A stretch of DNA of 64,000 bases, taken from contig NZ_JAGIOH010000001.1 of NCBI RefSeq assembly GCF_017876625.1, positions 5,291,501-5,355,500 on the forward strand. The letters are read 5' to 3'. The notes beneath the pieces are model-generated. The model searched no databases and had not been told where the DNA came from. It saw only the letters and a list, made by a program, of their open reading frames with translations. This DNA comes from Streptomyces syringium (GTDB lineage: Bacteria; Actinomycetota; Actinomycetes; Streptomycetales; Streptomycetaceae). The stretch's first letter is position 1. Every line of letters begins with the position of its first letter. Shown one piece after another: positions 44,530-53,167 of this stretch. A program made the position numbers and the translations under genes.

Positions 44530-46104
44530 TCACTTGACGTTGACGCCGGTCCAGGCGGCGCCGACGGCCTTGTACTGGGCGCTGTTCTGCCCGTACAGCG
44601 CCTTGGCCGCCTTCAGGGTCGCCGCGCGGGCGCCCTTGTAGTTGGTCGTGGACGTCATGTACGTGGTCAGCGCCTTGTACCAGATCTTCTCGGCGGCGGC
44701 CCGGCCGATGCCCTTGACGGCCTTGCCGTCCTTGGTCGGGCTGTCGTACTTGACGCCGTTGATGGTCTTCTTGCCGCTGCCCTCGGACAGCAGGTAGAAG
44801 AAGTGGTTGGCGACGCCCGAGGAGTAGTGCACGTCGAGGTCGCCGAGCTTGGAGTTCCAGTAGTCGGGCGAGCCGCCGTCCCGGCTGGGCTTGTCCATGT
44901 AGCGCAGCGGGGTGCCGTCGCCGTTGATGTCGATCTTCTCGCCGACCAGGTAGTCGCCCTTGTCGGCGGAGTTCTTGGCGTAGAACTCGGTCGCGGCGGC
45001 GAAGATGTCGGAGGTGGCCTCGTTGAGACCGCCGGACTCGCCGCTGTAGTTGAGCTTCGCCGTGGCGGAGGTGACGCCGTGGCTCATCTCGTGGGCCGCG
45101 ACGTCGATCGAGGTGAGGGGCTTCTTGTCGCCCTCGCCGTCGCCGTAGGTCATGCAGAAGCAGTCGTCGTCCCAGAAGGCGTTGACGTACTCCTTGCCGT
45201 AGTGGACCCGGGAGAAGGCGGCCTTGCCGTCGTTCTTGATGCCCTTACGGCCCAGCACGTTCTTGTAGTAGTCCCAGGTGACGGCAGCGCCGTACTGGGC
45301 GTCGACCGCGGCGGTCTGGGCGATGGTCGGCTTGCCGTTGCCCCAGATGTCGTCGGCGTCGGTGAAGGTGGCGCCCCGGCCGTCCTCGGCGTGCTTGAGG
45401 TTGTAGACCATGTGGCCGCCGCGCGCCTTGTCCTTCAGCAGGAAGGACTTGCCGCTCTTGACCGAGCCGACCTTGACCTTGCCGCTGTACTGGCCGGTGC
45501 CGGTGCCGGTCACGACGGCCTGGAACTCGTAGAGCTTCTTGCCGGTCGTGGCGTCGGTGATGACGTGCAGCTTGCTGGGCGTGCCGTCGTGCTGCACACC
45601 GGTGACCACGGTCTCGTACGCGAGGACGGGCTTGCCGCTCGCGGCCCAGATCACCTTGCGCGGCGCCTTGTCGGTCTCGGCCGCCTTGCCGCCGGCGTTC
45701 TTCGCCGCGGCGAGCGCGTGCTTCTCGGCCGCGGGAGCCTTGACCTTCGGGGTGGTGGTGGGGACCTTGATGTCCGCGTCGGTGGCCTTGGTGACCTCTT
45801 CGACCTTGCCGTTCTTGGCCTGGTGGACGATCAGGTCGCCGCCGAGCACCGGCAGGCCGTCGAAGGTGCGCTCGTACCGGGTGTGGACCGTCCCGTCCGC
45901 GTCGGTGATGACGCCACGGGCGATCAGCTTCTCCTGGCCGCCGAGACCGAGGGTCTTGGTGTGGTCGCCCGCGCCGGGGGCGTCGGCGGCCTGGACCGAT
46001 CCGGCGCTGAAGCCTGCGGCGAGCAGGGCAGCGGCGACCGTGGCGGCGCTGGCGGCGACGGCACGGCGGTGACCGGAGCGGGATATGCGGGAGGTGTGGC
46101 GCAC
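44530..46104 (-). CDS. Secreted M4 (thermolysin-like) neutral metalloprotease
   Basis: A 524-residue preproenzyme. The signal peptide (VAASAATVAAALLAAGFSAGSVQAAD) is preceded by basic residues. An FTP/PepSY propeptide follows (LPVLGGDLIVHQ; KVIWAASGKPVLAYETVV). The catalytic domain has the zinc motif HEMSH (His338-His342) in VAAHEMSHGVTS and the third ligand in GGLNEATSDIF. The late active-site histidine lies in DVHYSSGVANHFF. It is exported, zinc-dependent and self-processed. The GTG at 46104 follows GAGGAG. It is downstream of a larger M4 paralogue of similar sequence, suggesting tandem duplication. Confidence 0.93.
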   Translation of the reverse strand: MRHTSRISRSGHRRAVAASAATVAAALLAAGFSAGSVQAADAPGAGDHTKTLGLGGQEKLIARGVITDADGTVHTRYERTFDGLPVLGGDLIVHQAKNGKVEEVTKATDADIKVPTTTPKVKAPAAEKHALAAAKNAGGKAAETDKAPRKVIWAASGKPVLAYETVVTGVQHDGTPSKLHVITDATTGKKLYEFQAVVTGTGTGQYSGKVKVGSVKSGKSFLLKDKARGGHMVYNLKHAEDGRGATFTDADDIWGNGKPTIAQTAAVDAQYGAAVTWDYYKNVLGRKGIKNDGKAAFSRVHYGKEYVNAFWDDDCFCMTYGDGEGDKKPLTSIDVAAHEMSHGVTSATAKLNYSGESGGLNEATSDIFAAATEFYAKNSADKGDYLVGEKIDINGDGTPLRYMDKPSRDGGSPDYWNSKLGDLDVHYSSGVANHFFYLLSEGSGKKTINGVKYDSPTKDGKAVKGIGRAAAEKIWYKALTTYMTSTTNYKGARAATLKAAKALYGQNSAQYKAVGAAWTGVNVK

Positions 46105-46216
46105 GCGGTACTCCTCTGACTGTGGGGTGCCGGGCGCCGGAGGTCACGCCCAACTGCGCACAGTGTGCTCGAACTTGCGTGCGTTCCGCTGGGAATATTG
46201 AGGCTTGGGGGATTAC

Positions 46217-46267
46217 TGTCCGGTAAAGATTCCTTCAACGCGGCATTGCGGGCGGAAATACCGGACA
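46217..46267. promoter_or_regulatory. TGTCCGGTA-n33-TACCGGACA dyad upstream of the first M4 protease
   Basis: Perfect 9-base arms in the 264-bp region before the protease start. They are far apart for a single dimer site but could be two half-sites or a long hairpin preceding the terminator of the upstream gene. Confidence 0.4.
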
Positions 46268-46279
46268 AAACAGTGCAAC

Positions 46280-46319
46280 GGCGCCGCCCGGGGGAGTCGA
46301 ACTCACCCCGGACGGCGCC
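46280..46319 (-). terminator. Hairpin terminator of the larger M4 protease gene
   Basis: GGCGCCGCCCGGGG pairs with CCCCGGACGGCGCC (one mismatch) across a 12-base loop, 49 bases beyond the stop on the minus strand. Confidence 0.7.
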
Positions 46320-46368
46320 TGGTTCAGTTGGTTATCGGCCACTGTGCGGGCGGCCGTGGATCACGGTC

Positions 46369-48636
46369 TCAGAACGTGAGCTTCCAGCTGTCGATGTGCC
46401 CGTCGTCGGCGGAGTAGACGTCCTGGACCTTCAGCTTCCAGGTGCCGGAGGCCGCCTTGCCGGAGGCGTTGACGGTGTAGGAGGCGACGACGTCCGCGGC
46501 GGAGTCCCAGGCGTCGCTGTTCTTCAGCCGGTAGGCCGTGCCGTCGGGGGCGACCAGGTCGATCTGGAGGTCACCGCGGTAGGTGTGCTTGATGTTGACG
46601 TCCACCTTGAGGGCGGTCGGGGCGTTGCCGCTGCGGGTCACGAGGACCGGTGAGGTCACGGCGTCACCGGCGTCCGGGATGGCCACGTCGGTGGTGTTCT
46701 CGAAGACGTTGCCGTCACCCGAGGTGTTGACCGTCCACTTGAAGGTGGCGGTGCCCGTCTTGCCGTTGGCGTCCTTGACCGTCACGGTCACGTTGCTGGT
46801 GCCGGCGGTGGTGACGGTGCCGGAGATCAGACCGGTGGACGCGTTGATCGACAGGCCGGCCGGGAGCCCGGTGGCGGTGTAGTTCAGCGCGCCGGAGCCG
46901 GTGGCCTTGACCTGGAGGGAGACGGCCTGGTTCAGCACGCTCACCTGGTCGCCGGGGCTGGTGACCGAGACACCGGTGGAGACCCGGGGGCCGACGTTGA
47001 TGGCGGCCCAGGCGTTGGCGGTGTTGTTGTACGTCTCGCTGCCGACGCCGAACAGCTCACCGGCGGCCCACAGCGTCGCGTCCCGGGCGCCCGCGTAGTT
47101 GGTGTTGGACTGCATGCGCTGCGACAGTGCCTTGAACCAGATCTTCGCGGCGTTGTCCCGGCCGATCGGGGTCACCGGCAGACCGTCGGAGGTCGGGGAG
47201 TCGTACTTGACCCCGTTGATCTCCTTCTGTCCGTTGCCCTCGGAGGCCAGGTAGAACCAGTGGTTGGCCGGGCCCGACGAGTAGTGCACGTCGATGCCGC
47301 CGATGCCCGAGTACCACGCGTCCTTGGACTGGCCGTCCTTGCTGGGCTTGTCCATGTAGCGCAGCGGGGTGCCGTTGCCCCGGATGTCGATCTTCTCGCC
47401 GACCAGGTAGTCGCCGACGTCCTGGGGGTTGTTGGCCCAGAACTCGACGGCCGCGGCGAAGATGTCGGAGGTGGCCTCGTTCAGACCGCCGGACTCACCG
47501 CTGTAGACGAGCTTGGCGGTGTTCGAGGTGACGCCGTGCGTCATCTCGTGCGCGGCCACGTCGATCGAGGTGAGCGGCTTGGCGTTGCCGCTGCCGTCGC
47601 CGTAGGTCATGCAGAAGCAGGCGTCGGACCAGAAGGCGTTGACGTAGTTGTTGCCGTAGTGGACCCGGCTGTACGCGCCCACGCCGTCGCCCTTGATGCC
47701 GTTGCGGCCGTGCACGTTCTTGTAGTAGTCCCAGGTGAGCTGGGCGCCGTAGTGCGCGTCCACGCCCGCGGTGGCCGGGTCGGTGGTGGTGCCGTTGCCC
47801 CAGACGTCGTCGGTGTCCGTGAACAGCGTGCCGGTGCCGGACGTGCCCTTGTTCAGGTTGTACGTCTTGTGGCCGCCGCGCGTCGTGTCGTTCAGCTGGT
47901 ACGAGCCGGAGGTGCCGATGGTGACCTTGCCGCTGTACTGGCTGTTGCCGGTGCCCTGCTGGACGCCCTGGAACTGGAAGAGCTTCTTGCCGGTCTTCGC
48001 GTCGCTGATGACGTGCAGCTCGTTGGGCGTGCCGTCGTGCTGGAGACCGCCGACGACCGTCTCGTAGGCGAGGACGGGCTTGCCGTTCGCGGCCCAGATC
48101 ACCTTGCGCGGCGCCCGGTCGGCCTTGGTGGCCTTCGAGCCCTGCGCCTTGGCCGCCTTGACGGCGTCCTTCTCGGCGGTGGAGGCGGCGAAGGACGCGG
48201 AGGTCGTGGCGACGGTCACCCGCGCCTTGGTGGCCTTGGCGACGGTCTTGAGCTTGCCGCCCTTGGCCGCGTCGACCACGAGGTCGCCGCCGAGCACGGG
48301 CAGGCCGTCGTAGGTGCGCTCGTACCGGGTGTGGGTCGTGCCGTCGGCGTCCTTGGTGACGTCGCGGACGACCAGCTTCTCCTTGGCGCCGAGGCCGAGG
48401 GACTTCGCGGTCGTCGCCTTGGTCTCGTTCGCGTCGCGTATCAGCTCCGCACGCTGCGACGGCGACAGCTTGACCGGCAGGGCGCCGGGGTCGGCCTTGG
48501 CGAGGATCTTCGGTCCCGAACCCGCGTCGTCCGTGCGGGCGTTGGCGGAACCGGTCTGTACTCCGACGGCGAGCATCGCCGTGACGGCGACGAGCGCGCC
48601 GGTCGCGACGGCGCGTCGATGGGGGGTGGGTCTCAC
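46369..48636 (-). CDS. Secreted M4 metalloprotease with Ig-like and P (proprotein convertase) domains
   Basis: A 755-residue secreted enzyme. The signal peptide is near residues 10-35 (ALVAVTAMLAVGVQTGSANA) and the FTP/PepSY propeptide shares LPVLGGDLVV and KVIWAANGKPVLAYETVV with its neighbour. The catalytic domain has HEMTH at His363-His367 and GGLNEATSDIFAA. A putative Ig/cadherin-like domain follows (SLQVKATGSGALNYTATGLP), then a C-terminal P domain (VFENTTDVAIPDAG ... HIDSWKLTF). P domains stabilise the protease or bind substrate. GTG 48636 has AAGGAG at good spacing. Confidence 0.93.
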   Translation of the reverse strand: MRPTPHRRAVATGALVAVTAMLAVGVQTGSANARTDDAGSGPKILAKADPGALPVKLSPSQRAELIRDANETKATTAKSLGLGAKEKLVVRDVTKDADGTTHTRYERTYDGLPVLGGDLVVDAAKGGKLKTVAKATKARVTVATTSASFAASTAEKDAVKAAKAQGSKATKADRAPRKVIWAANGKPVLAYETVVGGLQHDGTPNELHVISDAKTGKKLFQFQGVQQGTGNSQYSGKVTIGTSGSYQLNDTTRGGHKTYNLNKGTSGTGTLFTDTDDVWGNGTTTDPATAGVDAHYGAQLTWDYYKNVHGRNGIKGDGVGAYSRVHYGNNYVNAFWSDACFCMTYGDGSGNAKPLTSIDVAAHEMTHGVTSNTAKLVYSGESGGLNEATSDIFAAAVEFWANNPQDVGDYLVGEKIDIRGNGTPLRYMDKPSKDGQSKDAWYSGIGGIDVHYSSGPANHWFYLASEGNGQKEINGVKYDSPTSDGLPVTPIGRDNAAKIWFKALSQRMQSNTNYAGARDATLWAAGELFGVGSETYNNTANAWAAINVGPRVSTGVSVTSPGDQVSVLNQAVSLQVKATGSGALNYTATGLPAGLSINASTGLISGTVTTAGTSNVTVTVKDANGKTGTATFKWTVNTSGDGNVFENTTDVAIPDAGDAVTSPVLVTRSGNAPTALKVDVNIKHTYRGDLQIDLVAPDGTAYRLKNSDAWDSAADVVASYTVNASGKAASGTWKLKVQDVYSADDGHIDSWKLTF

Positions 48637-49218
48637 GCTGGCTCCTTCTGCGGTGGCCACGGTGGGCGTGGCCGGGGGTGACCGGGCGGCCCAAGTGGCC
48701 GACCGGGCAGAGCGAGGCGGAACACGTGGAACGTCTCCGTACGCCGAGGCGGCCGCCCGGCGCCGTGGGGGCGAGCGGGCGGTGGCCGCGGGGAACGGGG
48801 GTGTGGGGGCAGGCGGATGTACGGAAGGCCGACGCGAGGCCGAGAGGCTGTGGGGAAGCCGTGCGTCAGTGGAGGGAAGAGTGCCATCGCAGGCATGTAC
48901 GTGTCAGGACTGTGGAACCAAGTTGGCCAAAATCCGTCCGTTGAGAAAAGACCGCGGTCCGGATAGCGGGCGGATGCCGGTCGGCCGCCGCTCCGCCTGA
49001 TCGGCACCGGACCCCTTGATCACCGTCGGTAAACATCCCGGACCGCATTCCGTCCAGGTGTGCGAACCGGCCATGGCCGTCCGGAGGTTGCCGCGGTGCA
49101 CGGGTGGCGCGTTTTCGCTGCCGTCGTGGGGCGGTTCCGCTTCGGTGGTCCGGGGGCGGTGTGTTTCGGTGCTATGAACGCCGCGTTGCGTTGCACGCGG
49201 GGCGCACGGTCCGGCGTG
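48637..49218. other. 582-bp intergenic region, no gene seen
   Basis: Lies between the start of the larger M4 gene and the end of a response regulator gene, both minus strand. Several short open frames occur but none shows the strong third-position GC bias with a ribosome site and family similarity. AT-richer sequence at about 48905-48955 (GGCCAAAATC..TTGAGAAAAG) probably holds the protease promoter. Confidence 0.5.
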
Positions 49219-49959
49219 TCAGCCGGCGAACCCCGGCACCACCAGACCGGACTCGTACGCGATCACCACGGCGTGGGTACGGTTCTGCGCGCCGAGCTTG
49301 GTCAGCACGTTCCCGACGTGTGTCTTCGCCGTCTCCAGGCTCACCGTGAGCGAATCCGCGATCTCCGGGTTGGACAGGCCGGTGGCCATCAGCCGCAGCA
49401 CCTCCTCCTCCCGCCCCGTCAGCGCCGCCTTCGGCAACGCTTCGGCGGAGCCCAGCGGGCGGGTGGCGACCATCCGGCGCAGTGCCGCCGGGAAGAGGAT
49501 CGCCTCGCCCGCCGCCACCACCCGCACCGCCTCCGCGATCTGCCGTACCGGCAGCCGCTTGAGCACGAACCCACTGGCCCCCGCGGAGAGCGCGGCAGTG
49601 ACATAGCCGTCGTTCTCGAAGGTGGTGATCACCACGACCTTCGGCGGCCCGTCCGGCCAGGTCGGCTCGGCCAGCAGCTGCCGGGTGGCCTCGATCCCGT
49701 TGCGACGCGGCATCCGCACATCCATCAGGACCACGTCCGGCCGCAGCCGCCGTGCCTGCTCGACCGCCTCCACGCCGTCGGCGGCCTCCCCGACCACCGC
49801 GATACCCGGCTGAGCCGCGAGCAAGGTGCGCAGACCGCTGCGGGTCACCTCGTCGTCGTCCGCGATCAGGAGGGTGACGGGGGTACCGGCAGGGCCGGTG
49901 GTGGCGGGGCCGGAGCCCGCGCCGGTCGTGACGGCCGAGCTCGCGTGGGAGCCGGTCAT
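49219..49959 (-). CDS. NarL/FixJ family response regulator
   Basis: A 246-residue regulator. After a 25-residue Ala/Gly/Thr leader the receiver has LLIADDDEVTRSG, phospho-acceptor Asp in DVVLMDVRMPRRNG, and Thr/Lys at VVVITTFEND and FVLKRLP. The LuxR-type HTH at the C-terminus is LTGREEEVLRLMATGLSNPEIADSL...KTHVGNVLTKL. The start overlaps the kinase gene by 4 bases (ATGA). Targets are unknown; the neighbouring secreted proteases and small membrane protein are candidates. Confidence 0.93.
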   Translation of the reverse strand: MTGSHASSAVTTGAGSGPATTGPAGTPVTLLIADDDEVTRSGLRTLLAAQPGIAVVGEAADGVEAVEQARRLRPDVVLMDVRMPRRNGIEATRQLLAEPTWPDGPPKVVVITTFENDGYVTAALSAGASGFVLKRLPVRQIAEAVRVVAAGEAILFPAALRRMVATRPLGSAEALPKAALTGREEEVLRLMATGLSNPEIADSLTVSLETAKTHVGNVLTKLGAQNRTHAVVIAYESGLVVPGFAG

Positions 49960-51185
49960 GCCGACACCCGGACCGGCAGCCGGACCGCCAGCCGCCAGTG
50001 CCGCGGCCCGTCCGGGCCGACCTCGATCTCACCGTGCAGCAGCCGCACGCGCTCGGCAAGGCCGGGCAGGCCGTGCCCCGACGTCCGGAAGACACCCGCG
50101 CCCGTCCGCATGCCCGCGCCCGCCTCATTGACCACACCGAGCTCGAGGCAGTCCGGCAGGGCCGCCACCCGGACCCCGATCGGGCCGCCCGTCCCGTGCC
50201 GCAACGCGTTCGTCAGCCCTTCCTGCAGGATCCGGTACGCGGCCCGGGAGAGCGTCCCCTGCACCTGCGCCGACTCGCCGGACTGCTCGACCTCAAGGGT
50301 CGCGCCCGCGTGCCGCAAGCGGTCCAGCAGCTCCGGCAGGTCGGCCAGGGTCCGGGTCGGCGCTGTCCCCGCCTCTTCCTCGCGCAGCGCGCCCAGCACG
50401 TAGTCCAGGTCCTCCAGCGCGGCCCGGGTCGACTCCTCGATGCTGCGCATGGCCGCCCGCGCCGCCACCGGGTCGGCGGAGAGCACCTCACCCGCCACCG
50501 CGGCCTGGATCGTGGCCGCCGTCAGCGTGTGCCCGATCGAGTCGTGCAACTCGTGGGCCAGCCGGTTGCGTTCGGCCAGACGCTGCTCCCGCTCGGCCAT
50601 CAGCGCGAGCCGCTCGGCCGACGAAGGACCCAGGAGCCTCGGTGCCAGCCACCGCAGCACGCTCGTCACCAGCACGCACACGACCGCCGCGAGCAGCACG
50701 CAGCCGAGCGCCATCACCCAGCTCCGCCATCCGCCGTCGGACCGCAGCGACCGGCCGAACACACTCAGCCCGGCTTCGGCGTCGAGCCAGTTCCCGGGGA
50801 GGGCGATCCCCATGAGGACCAGCACGCCGCTCGTCAGCGCCCCCGTCCACCCCAGTGCCACGTGCAGCAGCAGCCAGAGGGGAGTCCGCCAACGGTCGGT
50901 GCCGGACGGCACGGCGGCAGGGGCCGGCAGCGGCACCCTCAGAAGCTGTCGGGCGACCGCGATCAGGGCCCGCCGCGTGGTGCGGGCAAGACCGACCGAG
51001 CCGATCAGTGCTGCCCAGACCAGGAGGACCACGACGGCCTGCACTCCATAGGGAGCGGACGGCCACGCCAGTGCCGGCAGCAGGGCGAAAGGCAGCAGCG
51101 GAAGGCCCGCCAATGCGCCGCAATAGGCGAACGGCATGCCCGAATACGTGGAGCCGCGCAGCAGCGGCCGGAGTCCCCTGATCAT
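49956..51185 (-). CDS. Sensor histidine kinase, HisKA_3 family
   Basis: A 409-residue membrane kinase. Four to six hydrophobic segments lie in the first 175 residues with little extracellular loop, suggesting it senses the membrane or a partner protein. The dimerisation/phosphoacceptor helix has His214 in NRLAHELHDSIGHTLT, and the ATPase domain has EGLTNALRHG and GHGLPGLAERVRLL. The ATG at 51185 starts MIRGLRPLLRG. It is divergent from a 75-residue single-pass protein. The first acceptor region is preceded by a coiled coil (RLALMAEREQRLAERNRL). Confidence 0.92.
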   Translation of the reverse strand: MIRGLRPLLRGSTYSGMPFAYCGALAGLPLLPFALLPALAWPSAPYGVQAVVVLLVWAALIGSVGLARTTRRALIAVARQLLRVPLPAPAAVPSGTDRWRTPLWLLLHVALGWTGALTSGVLVLMGIALPGNWLDAEAGLSVFGRSLRSDGGWRSWVMALGCVLLAAVVCVLVTSVLRWLAPRLLGPSSAERLALMAEREQRLAERNRLAHELHDSIGHTLTAATIQAAVAGEVLSADPVAARAAMRSIEESTRAALEDLDYVLGALREEEAGTAPTRTLADLPELLDRLRHAGATLEVEQSGESAQVQGTLSRAAYRILQEGLTNALRHGTGGPIGVRVAALPDCLELGVVNEAGAGMRTGAGVFRTSGHGLPGLAERVRLLHGEIEVGPDGPRHWRLAVRLPVRVSA

Positions 51186-51323
51186 GGTCGCCCCAGTATG
51201 ACCGGGCAGCTCACCGAGGGCCTCCCCCGATCGAGGGAGCACCTTTTCCCGCCTTCGTGCGATGCGCATCCGCGACGCCGAAAGCCAGGATCGTGCCCTG
51301 ATCGGTCGACCGGAGGACGTTTG

Positions 51324-51551
51324 ATGAACACGCAAGGAAATAGAGATGCCGTCGCATCACACGGCATCGGCCAACGGCCCGGCCGGGGCAAGGCGCTCAC
51401 CGGTGTGGTGACGTCGGCCCTCGCGATCGCGGTGTCCGTCCTGGTCGCCGTCTTCTTCGTCCGGTATGCCAACAAGACGCAGGAGTGCTACCAGCCCGAC
51501 AGTTTCCAGCAGTACAAGCAGTGCGTCCGTCAGCAGCTCACCGGCAATTGA
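51324..51551 (+). CDS. Small single-pass membrane protein, unknown function
   Basis: A 75-residue protein with a polar Gly/Arg-rich N-terminus, one transmembrane helix (VVTSALAIAVSVLVAVFFV, about residues 28-46) and a short outside tail with two cysteines (QECYQPDSFQQYKQCVRQQ) that could form a disulfide. The ATG at 51324 has GGAGGA upstream, so expression is likely. I do not recognise a family. It is divergent from the HisKA_3 kinase and 42 bases before a secreted peptidase gene on its own strand, so it may be a target or accessory of that two-component system. Confidence 0.65.
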   Translation: MNTQGNRDAVASHGIGQRPGRGKALTGVVTSALAIAVSVLVAVFFVRYANKTQECYQPDSFQQYKQCVRQQLTGN

Positions 51552-51593
51552 CGGGCGACGGGCGACTTCTTTCCAGCAAGGACGAGCATCACT

Positions 51594-53117
51594 GTGCGAA
51601 ACACACGCATTGCCTCTCTCATGGCCGTCGGCGCCGTGACGACTTTCCTTTCGGCACTTACACCGGTCATGGCCTCTTCGCCATCCGAGGCATCCGCGGC
51701 CAAGGACCCTCTGCGGCAGTACACGCAACAGGCGCCGCGGTGGCAGCGCTGCGATGCGAAGACCCCCGCCACCTTTCAGTGCACGACTCTCGAGGTGCCG
51801 CTGGACTACAGCGATCCCGGCGGCAAGAAGACGGACATCGCGGTGTCCCGGCTCAAGGCAAGCAGCGCGAAGGAACGTCGTGGCGTTCTGCTGCTCAACC
51901 CCGGCGGCCCCGGCGGGCCGGGCCTGGAGCTGCCCGTCGGCCTGGGAGCGGACTTCCCCGGGGACGTGAAGAGACAGTACGACCTCATCGGGTTCGACCC
52001 GAGGGGCGTCGGGCAGAGCTCGCCCGTCAGCTGCGGTCTGACCGCCGACGAACAGGACCTGGAGCGCCCCTACAGGACCGAGACCTTCGCGAAGGAGGTG
52101 AAGTGGGCCCGTACGGTGGCCGACAAGTGCCAGGCCGCGGAAGGTGACAGGCTGCGCCACCTCACCACCCGCAACACCGCTCGCGACATGGACGTCATCC
52201 GTGCCGTGCTGGGGGAGAAGAAGATCTCCTACCTGGGGTACTCCTACGGCACCTACCTCGGCGCCGTCTACGCGCAGATGTTCCCCCGGCGAACCGACCG
52301 GTTCCTGCTGGACAGCGCGGCCGACCCCGTACGGTACGGGCGGGGCACGTTCCAGGCGATGGCGGAGAGGGCCGAGCCCGCCTTCACACGATGGACCGAA
52401 TGGACTGCCCGGCGACACACGACGTACGCACTGGGCCGTACCCCGGCCGAGGTCCGCAAGACGTTCCGGGACCTCATCGCCCAGGCCGACCGCAAACCCA
52501 TCGACCACGGTGGGACGCTCTTCACCGGTGACACCATCCGCGCTCAGCGCGCCACGTTCTCCCGCGTTCAGAAAGCCGCCACATGGGTCGCCGAGCTGAA
52601 GAAGGCGGCCGAGGGCAGGAAGCCCGATCCGTCCGGCACTCCCGAGCAGGTCCCGAGCCCCCTCCGGCCGGCGTCCGCCCGTGACGTCCCCTCGGACAAT
52701 GAAGCCGCGAGCGCCTGGGCTGTCCTCTGCGCCGACACCCGCACGACGTGGCCGAGCGACCCCGAGCAGTACCGCCGCGACGCGATCCGCGACAAGGCCC
52801 GGTATCCGCTGTCCGGCGACTTCGAGTCCAACATCAAGCCGTGTGCCTTCTGGAAGCCGGGCAGCGAGCCCGCGACCTCCGTGAACAGTGAGGTCAGCGC
52901 ACTGATCCTGCAGAACGAATGGGACCCCGCAACGCCCCTGGCCGGCGGCCAGGCCATGCACCGGGCCCTGCGCGGCTCCCGGATGATCACTGTCGCCGGA
53001 GGGGAGGGGCATGGCGTCTATGGCACCGGATCCTGTGCGGACAAGAGCGCCACGGCCTATCTGACCACGGGCAGGCTCCCGGCCGAGGACCTGGCCTGCC
53101 GAGCGTCGGCCGGGTAG
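51594..53117 (+). CDS. Secreted alpha/beta hydrolase, S33 tripeptidyl aminopeptidase-like
   Basis: A 507-residue exported hydrolase. A signal peptide at residues 1-35 (SLMAVGAVTTFLSALTPVMA) is followed by the typical QAPRWQRC..QCTTLEVPLDY start and oxyanion region LLLNPGGPGGPG. The nucleophile elbow is GYSYGTYLG (Ser217). A lid domain follows, then catalytic Asp in NEWDPATPLAGG and His in GEGHGVYGTGSC, within a TAP C-terminal domain. It removes peptides from N-termini of extracellular proteins by analogy with Streptomyces tripeptidyl aminopeptidases. Start is GTG 51594 with AAGGA upstream. Convergent with the ABC exporter genes. Confidence 0.92.
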   Translation: MRNTRIASLMAVGAVTTFLSALTPVMASSPSEASAAKDPLRQYTQQAPRWQRCDAKTPATFQCTTLEVPLDYSDPGGKKTDIAVSRLKASSAKERRGVLLLNPGGPGGPGLELPVGLGADFPGDVKRQYDLIGFDPRGVGQSSPVSCGLTADEQDLERPYRTETFAKEVKWARTVADKCQAAEGDRLRHLTTRNTARDMDVIRAVLGEKKISYLGYSYGTYLGAVYAQMFPRRTDRFLLDSAADPVRYGRGTFQAMAERAEPAFTRWTEWTARRHTTYALGRTPAEVRKTFRDLIAQADRKPIDHGGTLFTGDTIRAQRATFSRVQKAATWVAELKKAAEGRKPDPSGTPEQVPSPLRPASARDVPSDNEAASAWAVLCADTRTTWPSDPEQYRRDAIRDKARYPLSGDFESNIKPCAFWKPGSEPATSVNSEVSALILQNEWDPATPLAGGQAMHRALRGSRMITVAGGEGHGVYGTGSCADKSATAYLTTGRLPAEDLACRASAG

Positions 53118-53167
53118 AAGGAGCCCGTCCGCTGTCCCTCGGCCACGTGGAACCCACCTGCGCCGCG

